Shown: positions 52,137 to 61,321, counted from the first letter of the stretch. The stretch: DNA of 62,777 nt from Bacillota bacterium (GCA_012727685.1 JAAYGO010000143.1:1-62777), one strand, 5' to 3'. Notes: a model not told the origin generated them from the sequence alone. Program-made: numbers and translations.

Positions 52137-53240
52137 GTGCCGCAGAAAATGCTGGCGGTAATCTTTGGCGGTCGTTCCGGCGAGCATGTCGTTTCGCTGC
52201 GCTCCGCCGAGTCAATTATGAAAGCTGTAGATCGTGAGCGCTACCGGGTGATTCAGGTGGGGATTACGCGGGAGGGGCGCTGGATTACGGGGGATAGCGC
52301 CTGGCAGGTGCTCAGGGGTGAACGGCCCCTCTCTGAAGCGGCGGAGGCCGTTCTGTTAACCGATCCTTCCCGTCCCGGGCTGCTCAGCCGTCCGGCGGAA
52401 GGAGCGGCCTGGACTTTTCAACCGCTTGACCTGGCTTTCCCGGTGCTACACGGCCCATTTGGGGAGGACGGGACTGTGCAAGGCCTGCTGGAACTGGCCG
52501 GCATCCCGTATGTCGGTTCCGGGGTTTTGGCCTCGGCGGTGTCAATGGATAAAGTGGTTATGAAAATTTTATTCCAAAAATATCAGTTGCCGGTAGCCCC
52601 GTATCTCTATTTTTACCGCTGGGATTGGAAGCGCCGCAAGCGTGACCTGGCCGGCCGGATTGCGGCCGAGCTGGGTTATCCCTGCTTCGTAAAACCCGCC
52701 AACCTCGGTTCAAGTGTCGGTATTTCCCGGGTAATAGACGAAGAGTTTTTTTCCGCCGCTGTTGACGAGGCTTTGCTTTATGACGATAAAGTAGTGGTGG
52801 AAAAGGCCATCTCCGGGCGCGAAATTGAGTGCAGCGTGATCGGAGATCTCGAACCGCGTGCTTCCCGGCCCGGCGAAATTATTCCCTGCAATGAGTTTTA
52901 CGATTACCGGGCCAAGTATCTAGATGATCGTTCACTTTTGATAGTGCCGGTAGAGCTGGGAGAGCAACTGGAAGAAAAAATTAAAGAGCTGGCTTGTGCC
53001 GCCTTTAAAGCGGTCGAAGCTTCCGGACTGGCCAGGGTGGACTTTTTCGTTAATACGGACGAGGGGCAGATTGTGATAAACGAAATAAACACCATCCCCG
53101 GATTTACTTCAATCAGCATGTATCCCAAGCTATGGGAAGTGAGCGGAATCAGTTATGGCGAGCTAATTAACCAACTGCTGGCGCTGGCCGAATCTCGCTT
53201 TCAGCGGCGCCGCGCATTGCGGACCGCGCCGCCGGAATAA
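52137..53240 (+). CDS. ddl: D-alanine--D-alanine ligase
   Basis: A 367-residue ATP-grasp ligase making the terminal D-Ala-D-Ala dipeptide. It has VIFGGRSGEHVVSLRSA (N-terminal domain), CFVKPANLGSSVGISRV, FYDYRAKY, and the ligand site VINEINTIPGFTSISMYPKLW split over two motifs. The Tyr in FYDYRAKY is consistent with a D-Ala-D-Ala rather than a D-lactate ligase. The start is ambiguous among GTG 52128, TTG 52131, GTG 52137 and ATG 52149; GTG 52137 is best spaced from AAAGAGGG. Confidence 0.94.
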   Translation: MPQKMLAVIFGGRSGEHVVSLRSAESIMKAVDRERYRVIQVGITREGRWITGDSAWQVLRGERPLSEAAEAVLLTDPSRPGLLSRPAEGAAWTFQPLDLAFPVLHGPFGEDGTVQGLLELAGIPYVGSGVLASAVSMDKVVMKILFQKYQLPVAPYLYFYRWDWKRRKRDLAGRIAAELGYPCFVKPANLGSSVGISRVIDEEFFSAAVDEALLYDDKVVVEKAISGREIECSVIGDLEPRASRPGEIIPCNEFYDYRAKYLDDRSLLIVPVELGEQLEEKIKELACAAFKAVEASGLARVDFFVNTDEGQIVINEINTIPGFTSISMYPKLWEVSGISYGELINQLLALAESRFQRRRALRTAPPE

Positions 53241-53375
53241 GCTGCCATTGGCAGGAAATACGATCGCGCGTGTTGAAATCCATTTCTGCCGCTGGACAAG
53301 CCGGTTTAGAGCGGCTGCGTTTAATCAAGCTTACGACATCCTTGCTGCTCTCCGGTGGATAGAAGGAGGTGGATC

Positions 53376-54071
53376 ATGACAAAAGGGGAACTGGTCATGG
53401 TTGTTGATGATGAGCGCACCCTGGTGAAAGCGCTCAAATTTAATCTCGAGAAAGAGGGTTACCGGGTCGAGGAGGCATACAACGGGGAAGAAGCGCTGCA
53501 AAAAATATTTGACCTGAATCCGGATATCGTTGTGCTCGACCTGATGCTTCCCGGTTTGGACGGTTTTGATGTCTGCCGGGAGATCAGAAAAAAGCTCGAT
53601 GTGCCGATCATTATGCTCACCGCCCGCGGAGACGATATCGACAAGGTGCTGGGTTTAGAGCTGGGGGCGGATGATTACATGACCAAGCCGTTTAATCCCC
53701 GGGAGCTGATTGCCCGGATCAAGGCCATCTTGAGGCGGAGCGGAGGCAAAGAAGAGGGGGCCAAAAAACATATCCAGATCGGCGGGCTGCAGATTGATCT
53801 GATGCAGCACCGGGTGCGCTTGAACAACAAAGAGATTGAGTTGACCGCCAAGGAGTTTGCCCTGCTCAGCTTTCTCGCTTCCAACGCAGGCCGGGTTTAT
53901 TCCCGGGAGCAGCTATTGGAGCAGGTTTGGGGTTATAACTTTTTTGGCGATGCCCGCACTGTGGACGTGCATATCCGGCACCTGCGAGAAAAAATTGAGG
54001 AGGATCCAAGCAACCCCAAGTTGATTATTACGGTTTGGGGAACCGGTTACAAGTTTAGGGAGGAGCTTTAA
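53376..54071 (+). CDS. OmpR-family response regulator
   Basis: A 231-residue receiver plus winged-helix regulator: DD at 11-12, phospho-acceptor Asp55 in LDLMLPG, Lys104 in MTKPFN, recognition region RTVDVHIRHLREKIE. The ATG at 53376 has GAAGGAGGTG upstream. It is followed by a histidine kinase with a 1-base overlap (TAATG). It resembles PhoB/WalR/MtrA-type regulators, and the target genes are unknown. Confidence 0.95.
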   Translation: MTKGELVMVVDDERTLVKALKFNLEKEGYRVEEAYNGEEALQKIFDLNPDIVVLDLMLPGLDGFDVCREIRKKLDVPIIMLTARGDDIDKVLGLELGADDYMTKPFNPRELIARIKAILRRSGGKEEGAKKHIQIGGLQIDLMQHRVRLNNKEIELTAKEFALLSFLASNAGRVYSREQLLEQVWGYNFFGDARTVDVHIRHLREKIEEDPSNPKLIITVWGTGYKFREEL

Positions 54072-55510
54072 TGTTTCATTTTCATAGCATTCGCTCCCGT
54101 TTAACGGTTACCTTTTTGCTGATTATTTTCGCGGTAATGTTGATTATCAGCGTTTTTTTATATAATCGCCTGGAGAGCTACTACCGGCATAACCTGCAGG
54201 ACAACCTCTCCCGCTCCGGTTTTTTGGCTGCAGATTTCGTGATCGGTTATCTGCGCGAACCGCCGGGCGAGATCGAGATTACGTTGAGTGAAATGGCGGA
54301 AAATTTTAGCGCACAATCAAGGGCCAGGGTCATCTTTATTGATCAGAACGGTATTGTGATCGGTGACTCGGTGCGGATCGGCGCCCTCTTAGGACAATAT
54401 CTGGACCGTGCCGAAGTAGAGGCTGCCCTGCAGGGACAGGTGGGCAGCAGCATTCAATTTAGCGAGAAGACAAACCAGCATGTGATGCAGGTGGCGGTAC
54501 CGGTTCAGGAAGAGGGAAACCCTCCCCTCGGGGCGGTCTTCCTGTCGGCTTCGCTGCAGGATATTTCCAATATTCTCACCGATGTGCGCCGTTTTTTGCT
54601 CGGTGCCACCATCCTGGCGGCAGCGGTAGTCGGCGGCGGTTCGGTGATCCTGGCGCGCCGTTTTACTGAACCGATTGAGCTGTTAACCACGGCGGCGCGC
54701 CACATGGCCGAGGGGAAGCTCGGCGAGCAGATCAAGGTCTCTTCCCGCGACGAGATTGGCCATCTTGCCGAACAGTTCAACGTGATGTCTGCGCGGTTGA
54801 ATTACTATACCGGCAGCTTGAAAAATTTTGTGACCAATGTTTCCCATGAACTGCGGACACCGCTAACCTCGTTAAGCCTGCTCATCAAATCGCTGAAAGA
54901 GTATCAAATGGAGCCGGAGCAGCAGCAGGAATTTTATGAAGATCTTGATCGTGAGGTGGAGCGGTTAATCGCCCTGGTGAACGACCTGCTGGAGTTGACT
55001 AAACTGGAAGAAACCGGCGTTCAACATGAGCCGGTAGCCCTGGATCAACTGATTGGTGATATCGTGAAACAGGTATCGCCTCGTTTTGCCCGGCAGGGGG
55101 TGCAGCTAATCAGCGAACTCCCCGCCGAACCTGTTGAAATTTCCGGTTCACCGCTGCAGTTGCGCCAGGTCTTGCACAACCTTTTAGATAACGCTTTGAA
55201 GTATACCCCCTCCGGTGGATGGGTCCGGGTGTCGGCCTGGCTCGAAGCAGATGGGGTTGGGGTGAGCATCGAGGATACCGGTTGCGGCATTCCGCAGGAA
55301 GATCAGCCGTACATCTTTGAGAGATTCTACCGGGTGGACCGGGCCCGCTCGCGGGAGATGGGTGGAACCGGTCTAGGCCTGGCCATCGTTAAGGAAACAG
55401 TAACTGCCCATGGAGGCAAGGTTTGGGTAGAAAGCGAAGAGGGAAAAGGGAGCACTTTTTACCTTCTTTTCCCTCGTTTGGTAAAAGAGGGCATTATTAA
55501 AGATTATTAA
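54071..55510 (+). CDS. Sensor histidine kinase, HAMP type without PAS
   Basis: A 479-residue kinase: TM1 (about 11-31), extracytoplasmic sensor (about 35-172), TM2 (about 174-196), HAMP (197-249), HisKA with His259 (VSHELRTPL), and HATPase (NLLDNALKYTPSGG, DTGCGIP, GGTGLGLAI). It is smaller than WalK because it lacks the PAS domain. The architecture matches PhoR-/MtrB-like kinases. It is coupled to the upstream regulator and 70 bp before the GerMN protein, its likely accessory or sensor partner. Confidence 0.95.
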   Translation: MFHFHSIRSRLTVTFLLIIFAVMLIISVFLYNRLESYYRHNLQDNLSRSGFLAADFVIGYLREPPGEIEITLSEMAENFSAQSRARVIFIDQNGIVIGDSVRIGALLGQYLDRAEVEAALQGQVGSSIQFSEKTNQHVMQVAVPVQEEGNPPLGAVFLSASLQDISNILTDVRRFLLGATILAAAVVGGGSVILARRFTEPIELLTTAARHMAEGKLGEQIKVSSRDEIGHLAEQFNVMSARLNYYTGSLKNFVTNVSHELRTPLTSLSLLIKSLKEYQMEPEQQQEFYEDLDREVERLIALVNDLLELTKLEETGVQHEPVALDQLIGDIVKQVSPRFARQGVQLISELPAEPVEISGSPLQLRQVLHNLLDNALKYTPSGGWVRVSAWLEADGVGVSIEDTGCGIPQEDQPYIFERFYRVDRARSREMGGTGLGLAIVKETVTAHGGKVWVESEEGKGSTFYLLFPRLVKEGIIKDY

Positions 55511-55580
55511 CATTATATTAATGTTTTAGCTGATAAAATAGAGTTATGATATTTCATCATACACCTTCCGGGAGGCATTT

Positions 55581-57626
55581 ATGAAGCGATTAAGGCCGGT
55601 CTACTGGTTAGCGGCGGCAGTCATTCTGGTGCTGGCTCTGGTTGCCGGATTGATGGACCGGGCTTTATCCCGGTTTGGTTCCGCCTCCCAGGAGGGAATG
55701 CCGGTAGAACCGAAAGTAAACAATGAAGAAAACAGTTTCGTCGACCTGTGGTTTGCGGGAGACGCGATCTTTGATCTGAGCGTGGATCGCAATATAAACG
55801 GAATCTTGTTTAGCTCTGCAAACAACACTGTCCGGCTATTGGACCGGGATCGCAGGCTGCGCTGGGAAAAAAGCTTTACTTCAGAGCCTCTGCAGGCCAA
55901 GCTCTCTTCGTGCGGGGGCTACCTGGCGGTGGGAACGGCAGGCGGCACCCTCTTCTACATGTCGGCAGACCAGCGCTTGTGGTGGGAAGCCCAAGAGGCC
56001 GAGCCCTTTTACCTGCTAGCCATCTCTGACAATGGCAGGTATGTGGCCGCAGGGCGCGGCAGCGAGGAGGAAAATAACTTTTCCCTGGATCTTTATGACC
56101 AGAACGGCACATTGAGGTGGAGCATGGAGACCGGCCGGCTGGAAAAGATATATTTTTCAGGGGAAACGGGTCAGGACCTTTTGTTTTACAGTTACCGGCA
56201 GGATGAATCCGTTGTTGCCGGCGCGGTAAGCCTGGAGGGGGAGCCGCTGTGGTCGGAGGAAGGTGTTTCCCTCGCCGCCCTATCACGGTTGAATAACCGG
56301 GTGGCCGCTCTGCGCGGTGATGAACTTTTGATTTACGATTACGAGGGCGAGCCGGTCTGGGAAACTCGAGCCCCTTTTTCGATCGCCAAGGTCCTGTTTA
56401 ACCCGATCAATGGCAATGTTTTGATTTACTGCAACAGCGAAGGTTCCAAGGAGAACCTTTATTACTACACCGCCGGCGGTGAACTGCTGTGGATAAAACG
56501 GATCGCTGACGGTTCTCTTTACACTTTTACCGCTGACGGCCGTTATATTATCACCAGCTCGTGGCGCCACTACAAGGAAGACTACAGCCAGATGGTCCTG
56601 CTGGACGAAAGCGGCAATGAAATAAACCGCTGGGAAGTGGCCATGCGGGTAGAATATATGGTTGTAACCGGAAACCGCCGCCATATAGTGCTGGCCGGTG
56701 AAGACGGTTATATTGATATCCTTGATTTAAGTGAATTTCTCACCAGCGAGGATACGATCTCCCTGCAGGGAACATATTATAGCCCCGTGCTCTGGGAAAA
56801 ACCTTCCGATACGAACCTGGTGACGATCTATTTTATTGGCGAACAGGGGCTTTTAGTGCCGGTCTCGCGCCCGGTCAGCGTTACTGCCAACCGCGTCCGC
56901 GCTGCGGTTGAAGAGTTGATTCGCGGCCCGGCCCGCGACAGCAACCTCTACCGCTCTTTCCCCAAGGATGCGCTGGTCAATTTGCTTTTTGTTGAAGAAG
57001 AGGGAGAGCTGGCGATCGATCTTTTACCGGAGGCCGCCGCCATGGCCGGTACCGCTCAAACCCAGCAGGCGCTGAATTCGCTGCGCTATACGATGGGATG
57101 CTATCCCGAGGTCCATGAAATCTATCTCACCGTGGAAGATCAGCTCATTGAAATATTTGGAGACGGCATGATCCTGGAGCAGCCGGTCACGCCGCGCTAC
57201 TGGAAGCAGCCTGTATTTCTGCCCATGCTTGCCGGCGGAAGGTATTACCTGGTGCCCCGGGAAGCCGGGGATCTGGGTTTCGAACAAAGAGACATCAACG
57301 GCATGCTGGCGGCTTTGATCCAGCGGCTGCGCAATCTTTACTTTGTGCCCGGCGATTTAAAGCTTCTCGGGCTGGAGCTAGCAGACGGCACCTTAAAGGT
57401 CGACCTGAGCGAGTCGCTGCGCAACCTCTTTCCGGAAAGCGGCGGGGAAGAAGAAAAAATGCAGGCTGCCCTCTTCCTGGATGCCATTAAACTGACTGCC
57501 TTTAAAAACAGCGATGTGAAGAAGGTTGAATTGCTGATCGAGGGTGAAGCATGGTCTTTGCCGGAAGGATACCCCTCCCTGACGCAATCATTATCTGGCA
57601 CTTTCTACATCAATCCGGAACCTTAA
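55581..57626 (+). CDS. Membrane-anchored beta-propeller plus double-GerMN protein
   Basis: A 681-residue exported protein with an N-terminal signal anchor (about 8-25) and no lipobox. A beta-propeller region (about 55-395) has repeated W-containing blades such as RLRWEKSF, TLRWSMET, EPVWETRA and ELLWIKR, like PQQ/WD propellers. It is followed by two GerMN domains (about 412-545 and 555-675: VTIYFIGEQG ... AAVEELIRGP; YYLVPREAG ... GTLKVDLSESL). GerMN domains occur in the spore germination protein GerM and in LpqB. GGGAGGC precedes the ATG. The position after an RR-HK pair recalls actinobacterial mtrA-mtrB-lpqB, although the domain order is reversed. Confidence 0.8.
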   Translation: MKRLRPVYWLAAAVILVLALVAGLMDRALSRFGSASQEGMPVEPKVNNEENSFVDLWFAGDAIFDLSVDRNINGILFSSANNTVRLLDRDRRLRWEKSFTSEPLQAKLSSCGGYLAVGTAGGTLFYMSADQRLWWEAQEAEPFYLLAISDNGRYVAAGRGSEEENNFSLDLYDQNGTLRWSMETGRLEKIYFSGETGQDLLFYSYRQDESVVAGAVSLEGEPLWSEEGVSLAALSRLNNRVAALRGDELLIYDYEGEPVWETRAPFSIAKVLFNPINGNVLIYCNSEGSKENLYYYTAGGELLWIKRIADGSLYTFTADGRYIITSSWRHYKEDYSQMVLLDESGNEINRWEVAMRVEYMVVTGNRRHIVLAGEDGYIDILDLSEFLTSEDTISLQGTYYSPVLWEKPSDTNLVTIYFIGEQGLLVPVSRPVSVTANRVRAAVEELIRGPARDSNLYRSFPKDALVNLLFVEEEGELAIDLLPEAAAMAGTAQTQQALNSLRYTMGCYPEVHEIYLTVEDQLIEIFGDGMILEQPVTPRYWKQPVFLPMLAGGRYYLVPREAGDLGFEQRDINGMLAALIQRLRNLYFVPGDLKLLGLELADGTLKVDLSESLRNLFPESGGEEEKMQAALFLDAIKLTAFKNSDVKKVELLIEGEAWSLPEGYPSLTQSLSGTFYINPEP

Positions 57627-57634
57627 CCCTCTAT

Positions 57635-57663
57635 TTGTCATTTCCCCGATTTTGGGCTAAAAT
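57635..57663 (+). promoter_or_regulatory. argS promoter
   Basis: TTGTCA (57635-57640), 17 bases, TAAAAT (57658-57663), 31 bp before the argS ATG. Two one-base deviations from consensus. Confidence 0.75.
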
Positions 57664-57694
57664 AATATGGTCAAACTATAAAGAAGAGGTCGTC

Positions 57695-59401
57695 ATGCAT
57701 ACATATAAAGAAGAAATTGGCAGCATATTGCAGTCTTTGGTTGAGCTGGAACCGGCCAGGGTGGTTGAACTATTGGAGACTCCCCCCGACCCCGGCATGG
57801 GAGACCTGGCGTTCCCCTGTTATGTGCTGGCCCAGCGGTGGAAACAGCCCCCTGCCGCCATCGCCGCCAGGCTGGCCCGGGATCTTTCCGGGAAAAGGGG
57901 CCGGTTTTGGGAGAAGGCTGAAGCCAGGGGCCCCTATCTAAACTTCCATCTGGACGCGGCCGCCTTCGGCCGGGAAGTTCTGGAGCAGATTTCCGCTGCG
58001 GGAGAACGCTACGGCTGGAGTGAAAGCGGCCGGGGGAAAACCGTTGTCATCGACTATTCGTCGCCCAATATTGCCAAGCCCTTTGGGATCGGCCATCTTC
58101 GCTCCACCGTGATTGGACATTCGCTCTACCTCATTTTCCAGGCGCTGGGCTACCGCTGTATCGGGATCAATCACCTCGGCGACTGGGGAACCCAGTTCGG
58201 CAAGTTAATTGTGGCGTATGAACACTGGGGCAACGAGGCGGAGCTGCTGGCTGATCCGGTCAACTATCTTTTTGAGCTTTATGTCCGCTTTCACCGGAGC
58301 GCCGAGGAAGAGCCCGCCCTTGAAGACGAGGCGCGCGCCTGGTTTAAACGGCTGGAGGAGGGCGACCCGCAGGCTGTCGACTACTGGACCAGGTTCCGGA
58401 GCCTCAGCCTGGAAAATTATGAAAGCATCTATGATCTGCTGGGGATCAAATTTGAATATTACCATGGCGAAAGCCATTACAACGATCGCCTCACCGGCGT
58501 CATTCGCCTGGTGCGCGAAAAGGGGATCGCCGTCGAAAGCGAAGGGGCGCTGATCGTAGATCTGGAGAAGTACGGCCTGCCGCCGGTCATGCTTCAGAAA
58601 AAGGATGGCGCCACCCTTTATCTCACCCGTGACCTGGCTGCAGCCATCTACCGCTATGAGACTTTTCATTTTGACCGGGCCTTGTACGTGGTCGGTGCGG
58701 AGCAAAAACTACACTTCCAGCAACTGTTCAAGGTGCTGGAGCTGCTCGGCTTTGACTGGGCCCGCAACTGCGTGCACGTCCCCTTTGGCTTGATCCATTT
58801 TAAGGAAGGACGCATGTCTACGCGCGAGGGCAAGATCATCTTCCTGGAAGAGGTCCTCCAGAAGGCCATTAAAATGGCGCGCGAGATTATCGAGGAAAAG
58901 AATCCGGGCCTGGCCGACAAGGATGCCGCCGCCCGGATCGTGGGCCTGGGGGCGGTCCGCTTCGGCGATTTAAGCAATGATCGGATCAAGGATGTTGAAT
59001 TCGATTGGGACAAGGTTCTTGATTTCTCCGGCGAGACGGCGGCCTACATTCAATATGCCCATGCCCGCATCTGCAGCATTCTGCGCAAGGCCGGAGGCGT
59101 TAAGGCGGAATGGGCTATCGGGGCTACAGCTTTACAGGCTGAAGAGGAAAAGGCGCTGATTAAAACCCTGGCCTTGTTTCCGGAGAAAATCGAGGCAGCC
59201 GCCGAAAGCTACCGCCCATCTACAATAGCACGCTACCTGATTGACGTGGCCCGGGATTTTAACCGCTTTTACCACAACTGCCCGGTGTTAAACAGCGATC
59301 CCGCCCTGCAGCAGGCACGGCTGCTGCTCATCGACGCCGTGCGCCTGGTCCTGGTAAACGGGATGGGATTGCTGGGGATCGAGTCTCCGGAGGAAATGTG
59401 A
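57695..59401 (+). CDS. argS: Arginyl-tRNA synthetase
   Basis: A 568-residue class I synthetase with an N-terminal Arg-tRNA synthetase domain, a HIGH-like motif (FGIGHLRSTVIGHS), and the RMSTREGK segment that replaces KMSKS in ArgRS. Its C-terminal anticodon-binding domain ends FYHNCPVL..., RLVLVNGMGLLGIESPEEM. ATG 57695 follows AAGAGGTC; the longer frame from 57551 overlaps the previous gene and includes the promoter, so it is discounted. A tRNA-Arg gene lies 1.6 kb downstream. Confidence 0.98.
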   Translation: MHTYKEEIGSILQSLVELEPARVVELLETPPDPGMGDLAFPCYVLAQRWKQPPAAIAARLARDLSGKRGRFWEKAEARGPYLNFHLDAAAFGREVLEQISAAGERYGWSESGRGKTVVIDYSSPNIAKPFGIGHLRSTVIGHSLYLIFQALGYRCIGINHLGDWGTQFGKLIVAYEHWGNEAELLADPVNYLFELYVRFHRSAEEEPALEDEARAWFKRLEEGDPQAVDYWTRFRSLSLENYESIYDLLGIKFEYYHGESHYNDRLTGVIRLVREKGIAVESEGALIVDLEKYGLPPVMLQKKDGATLYLTRDLAAAIYRYETFHFDRALYVVGAEQKLHFQQLFKVLELLGFDWARNCVHVPFGLIHFKEGRMSTREGKIIFLEEVLQKAIKMAREIIEEKNPGLADKDAAARIVGLGAVRFGDLSNDRIKDVEFDWDKVLDFSGETAAYIQYAHARICSILRKAGGVKAEWAIGATALQAEEEKALIKTLALFPEKIEAAAESYRPSTIARYLIDVARDFNRFYHNCPVLNSDPALQQARLLLIDAVRLVLVNGMGLLGIESPEEM

Positions 59402-59449
59402 GCGCGGCTACAACTGATTAATAAACAGCCTGCGGTGGAGGTATAGTCA

Positions 59450-60724
59450 ATGCTAGATTTGAAATTTGTGCGCGAGAACCCTGAAAAGGTTCGGGAAGCG
59501 ATGGAGCTAAAAGGAGAGTGGGCGGACCTGGACCAGCTTATGGAGCTCGATCGCGAGCGGCGCGATCTGTTGCAGAAGGTGGAAGATCTAAGGCAGTTGC
59601 GCAACCGGGTCTCCAAGGAAATTGGCCGCGCCGGAGCCGGTGCAGAGATGGCACAAAAAAAAGAAGAGATGCGCCGGGTTTCGGAAGAGATTAAAACGCT
59701 GGAGCAGCAGTTGCGGGAGATCGATTCAGGCATGGAGCAGATCTTGCTGTGCATCCCCAACCTGCCCGATCCCGCCGTCCCCCCGGGCAAGGATGAAGAG
59801 GACAATGTGGAAGTGCGCACCTGGGGCACTCCACCTTCATTTGCTTTCAGCCCGCGCCCCCACTGGGAAATCGGCGAAATGCTTGATATCCTCGATTTCC
59901 CCCGGGCCGGGAAAATTACCGGCACCCGCTTTGCCCTCTACCGGGGAGCGGGAGCCCGGCTCGAACGGGCCTTGATCAGTTTTATGCTGGATCTGCACAC
60001 CATGCAGCACGGCTACCGGGAGATCTTCCCCCCCTTCCTGGTGAATACCGCTTCCATGACCGGCACCGGCCAGCTTCCCAAGTTTGCCGAGGATGCCTTC
60101 CGGGTGGAAGGGACCGATTACTACTTGATTCCCACGGCCGAGGTGCCGGTGACCAACCTGCACCGGGATGAGATTCTCGATGGGGCCGAGCTGCCCCTTT
60201 ACTATGTTGCCTACAGCGCCTGTTTCCGCGCCGAGGCAGGTGCGCACGGCCGCGACACGCGCGGCCTGATCCGCCAGCACCAGTTTAACAAGGTGGAGCT
60301 GGTCAAGTTTGTCAAGCCTGAAGAATCGATGGAGGAACTGGAAAAACTGGTTGCCGACGCCGAAAAGGTGCTGCAGCTCCTGGGGCTGCCCTACCGCGTG
60401 GTTTTAATTTGCAGCGGCGACCTCGGCTTTTCCGCGGCGAAGAAATATGACCTGGAGGTCTGGATGCCCGCTGCGGATCGCTACCGGGAGGTCTCTTCCT
60501 GCAGCAATTTCCTCGATTTCCAGGCCCGCCGGGCCGGGATCCGCTACCGCCCCGCCCCGGGGCAAAAAACCAGCTTTGTCCATACCCTGAACGGCTCCGG
60601 CCTGGCGATCGGGCGCACGGTGGCCGCCATCCTGGAGAACTTCCAGCAGGAAGACGGCAGCGTGCTTATTCCGGAGGTGCTGCGGCCATACATGGGTGGA
60701 TTGGATAAAATCACTGCTCCTTAA
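59450..60724 (+). CDS. serS: Seryl-tRNA synthetase
   Basis: A 424-residue class II synthetase. The N-terminal antiparallel coiled-coil (about 28-100, MLDLKFVRENPEKV start) clamps the long variable arm of tRNA-Ser. The catalytic domain has motif 2 (YYVAYSACFRAEAGAHGRDTRG, in two halves) and motif 3 (NGSGLAIGRTVAAILENFQ). GGAGG precedes the ATG. Two tRNA-Ser genes follow within 0.35 kb. Confidence 0.98.
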   Translation: MLDLKFVRENPEKVREAMELKGEWADLDQLMELDRERRDLLQKVEDLRQLRNRVSKEIGRAGAGAEMAQKKEEMRRVSEEIKTLEQQLREIDSGMEQILLCIPNLPDPAVPPGKDEEDNVEVRTWGTPPSFAFSPRPHWEIGEMLDILDFPRAGKITGTRFALYRGAGARLERALISFMLDLHTMQHGYREIFPPFLVNTASMTGTGQLPKFAEDAFRVEGTDYYLIPTAEVPVTNLHRDEILDGAELPLYYVAYSACFRAEAGAHGRDTRGLIRQHQFNKVELVKFVKPEESMEELEKLVADAEKVLQLLGLPYRVVLICSGDLGFSAAKKYDLEVWMPAADRYREVSSCSNFLDFQARRAGIRYRPAPGQKTSFVHTLNGSGLAIGRTVAAILENFQQEDGSVLIPEVLRPYMGGLDKITAP

Positions 60725-60799
60725 GGCTGCGCCGTGGATAGGGTGAAAATGCCCGGGCAGTTCCCCTCTCGGTGGCCGGGAAACGAGGCCTTTCGTTCG

Positions 60800-60828
60800 T
60801 TGACAACGGCAGGGCTGTTTGTTATACT
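60800..60828 (+). promoter_or_regulatory. Promoter of the tRNA cluster
   Basis: TTGACA (60800-60805), 17 bases, TATACT (60823-60828): near-perfect, 18 bp before the first tRNA. Confidence 0.85.
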
Positions 60829-60846
60829 TAATCATGCACCGCTTGA

Positions 60847-60933
60847 GGAGGGGTGTCCGAGCGGTTTAAGGAGCCGGTCTTGAAAACCGGTGACCCGAAA
60901 GGGCCGTGGGTTCGAATCCCACCCCCTCCGCCA
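60847..60933 (+). tRNA. tRNA-Ser (UGA)
   Basis: Cloverleaf with acceptor GGAGGGG/CCCCTCC, anticodon loop CTTGAAA (anticodon TGA), a long variable arm typical of serine tRNA, GTTCGAATC T-arm and encoded CCA. Confidence 0.97.
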
Positions 60934-60945
60934 GGAAAGGCACAC

Positions 60946-61039
60946 GGAGAGATGGCCGAGAGGTCGAAGGCGGTCGCCTGCTAAGCGAATAAGTGGGTAA
61001 CAGCCTGCTTCGAGGGTTCGAATCCCTCTCTCTCCGCCA
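60946..61039 (+). tRNA. tRNA-Ser (GCU)
   Basis: Acceptor GGAGAGA/TCTCTCC, anticodon loop CTGCTAA (anticodon GCT), long variable arm, GTTCGAATC T-arm, encoded CCA. It is 12 bp after the previous tRNA. Confidence 0.97.
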
Positions 61040-61042
61040 CGC

Positions 61043-61120
61043 GCGCCCGTAGCTCAGTCCGGATAGAGTAACTGACTACGAATCAGGAGGCCGCAGGTTC
61101 AAATCCTGCCGGGCGCACCA
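61043..61120 (+). tRNA. tRNA-Arg (ACG)
   Basis: Acceptor GCGCCCG/CGGGCGC, D-arm AGCTCAG, anticodon loop CTACGAA (ACG, read as inosine-CG after deamination), T-arm GTTCAAATC, encoded CCA. Only 3 bp after the second tRNA-Ser. The bases 27-43 of the anticodon stem look like an A-G mismatch. Confidence 0.95.
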
Positions 61121-61152
61121 CAAAAAACCTAATAAAGGTTTTAAAGGTTTAT

Positions 61153-61179
61153 GGCCGCTTTGAAAGGCGGTCATTTTTT
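61153..61179 (+). terminator. Terminator of the tRNA cluster
   Basis: Six-bp stem with one G-U pair (61153-61158 with 61167-61172), followed by ATTTTTT. Confidence 0.8.
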
Positions 61180-61190
61180 ATATGGAGTTA

Positions 61191-61219
61191 TTGGTAAATT
61201 TATGCTATATTATTATAAA
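61191..61219 (+). promoter_or_regulatory. Candidate fic promoter
   Basis: TTGGTA (61191-61196), 17 bases, TATAAA (61214-61219). The start site would fall just before the inverted repeat. Confidence 0.5.
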
Positions 61220-61233
61220 AAATCGGGAAAAAG

Positions 61234-61268
61234 TATAATAACAAACTGCTTTGCTCATTGTTATTATA
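61234..61268. promoter_or_regulatory. Perfect 11-bp inverted repeat upstream of fic
   Basis: The arms TATAATAACAA (61234-61244) and TTGTTATTATA (61258-61268) are separated by 13 bases. It lies between the candidate promoter and the fic gene, as expected for an operator; the Fic protein has a C-terminal winged helix that could bind it. It could instead fold as a leader hairpin. Confidence 0.5.
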
Positions 61269-61321
61269 GTCAAAGATAATATAGCAGGAAAATAATGGTA
61301 TAGATGGGAGGCCTATTAAAA

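Noticed and set aside
57551..57694. N-terminal extension of argS
   Set aside because: It covers the end of the GerMN gene and the argS promoter; the family start is at 57695.
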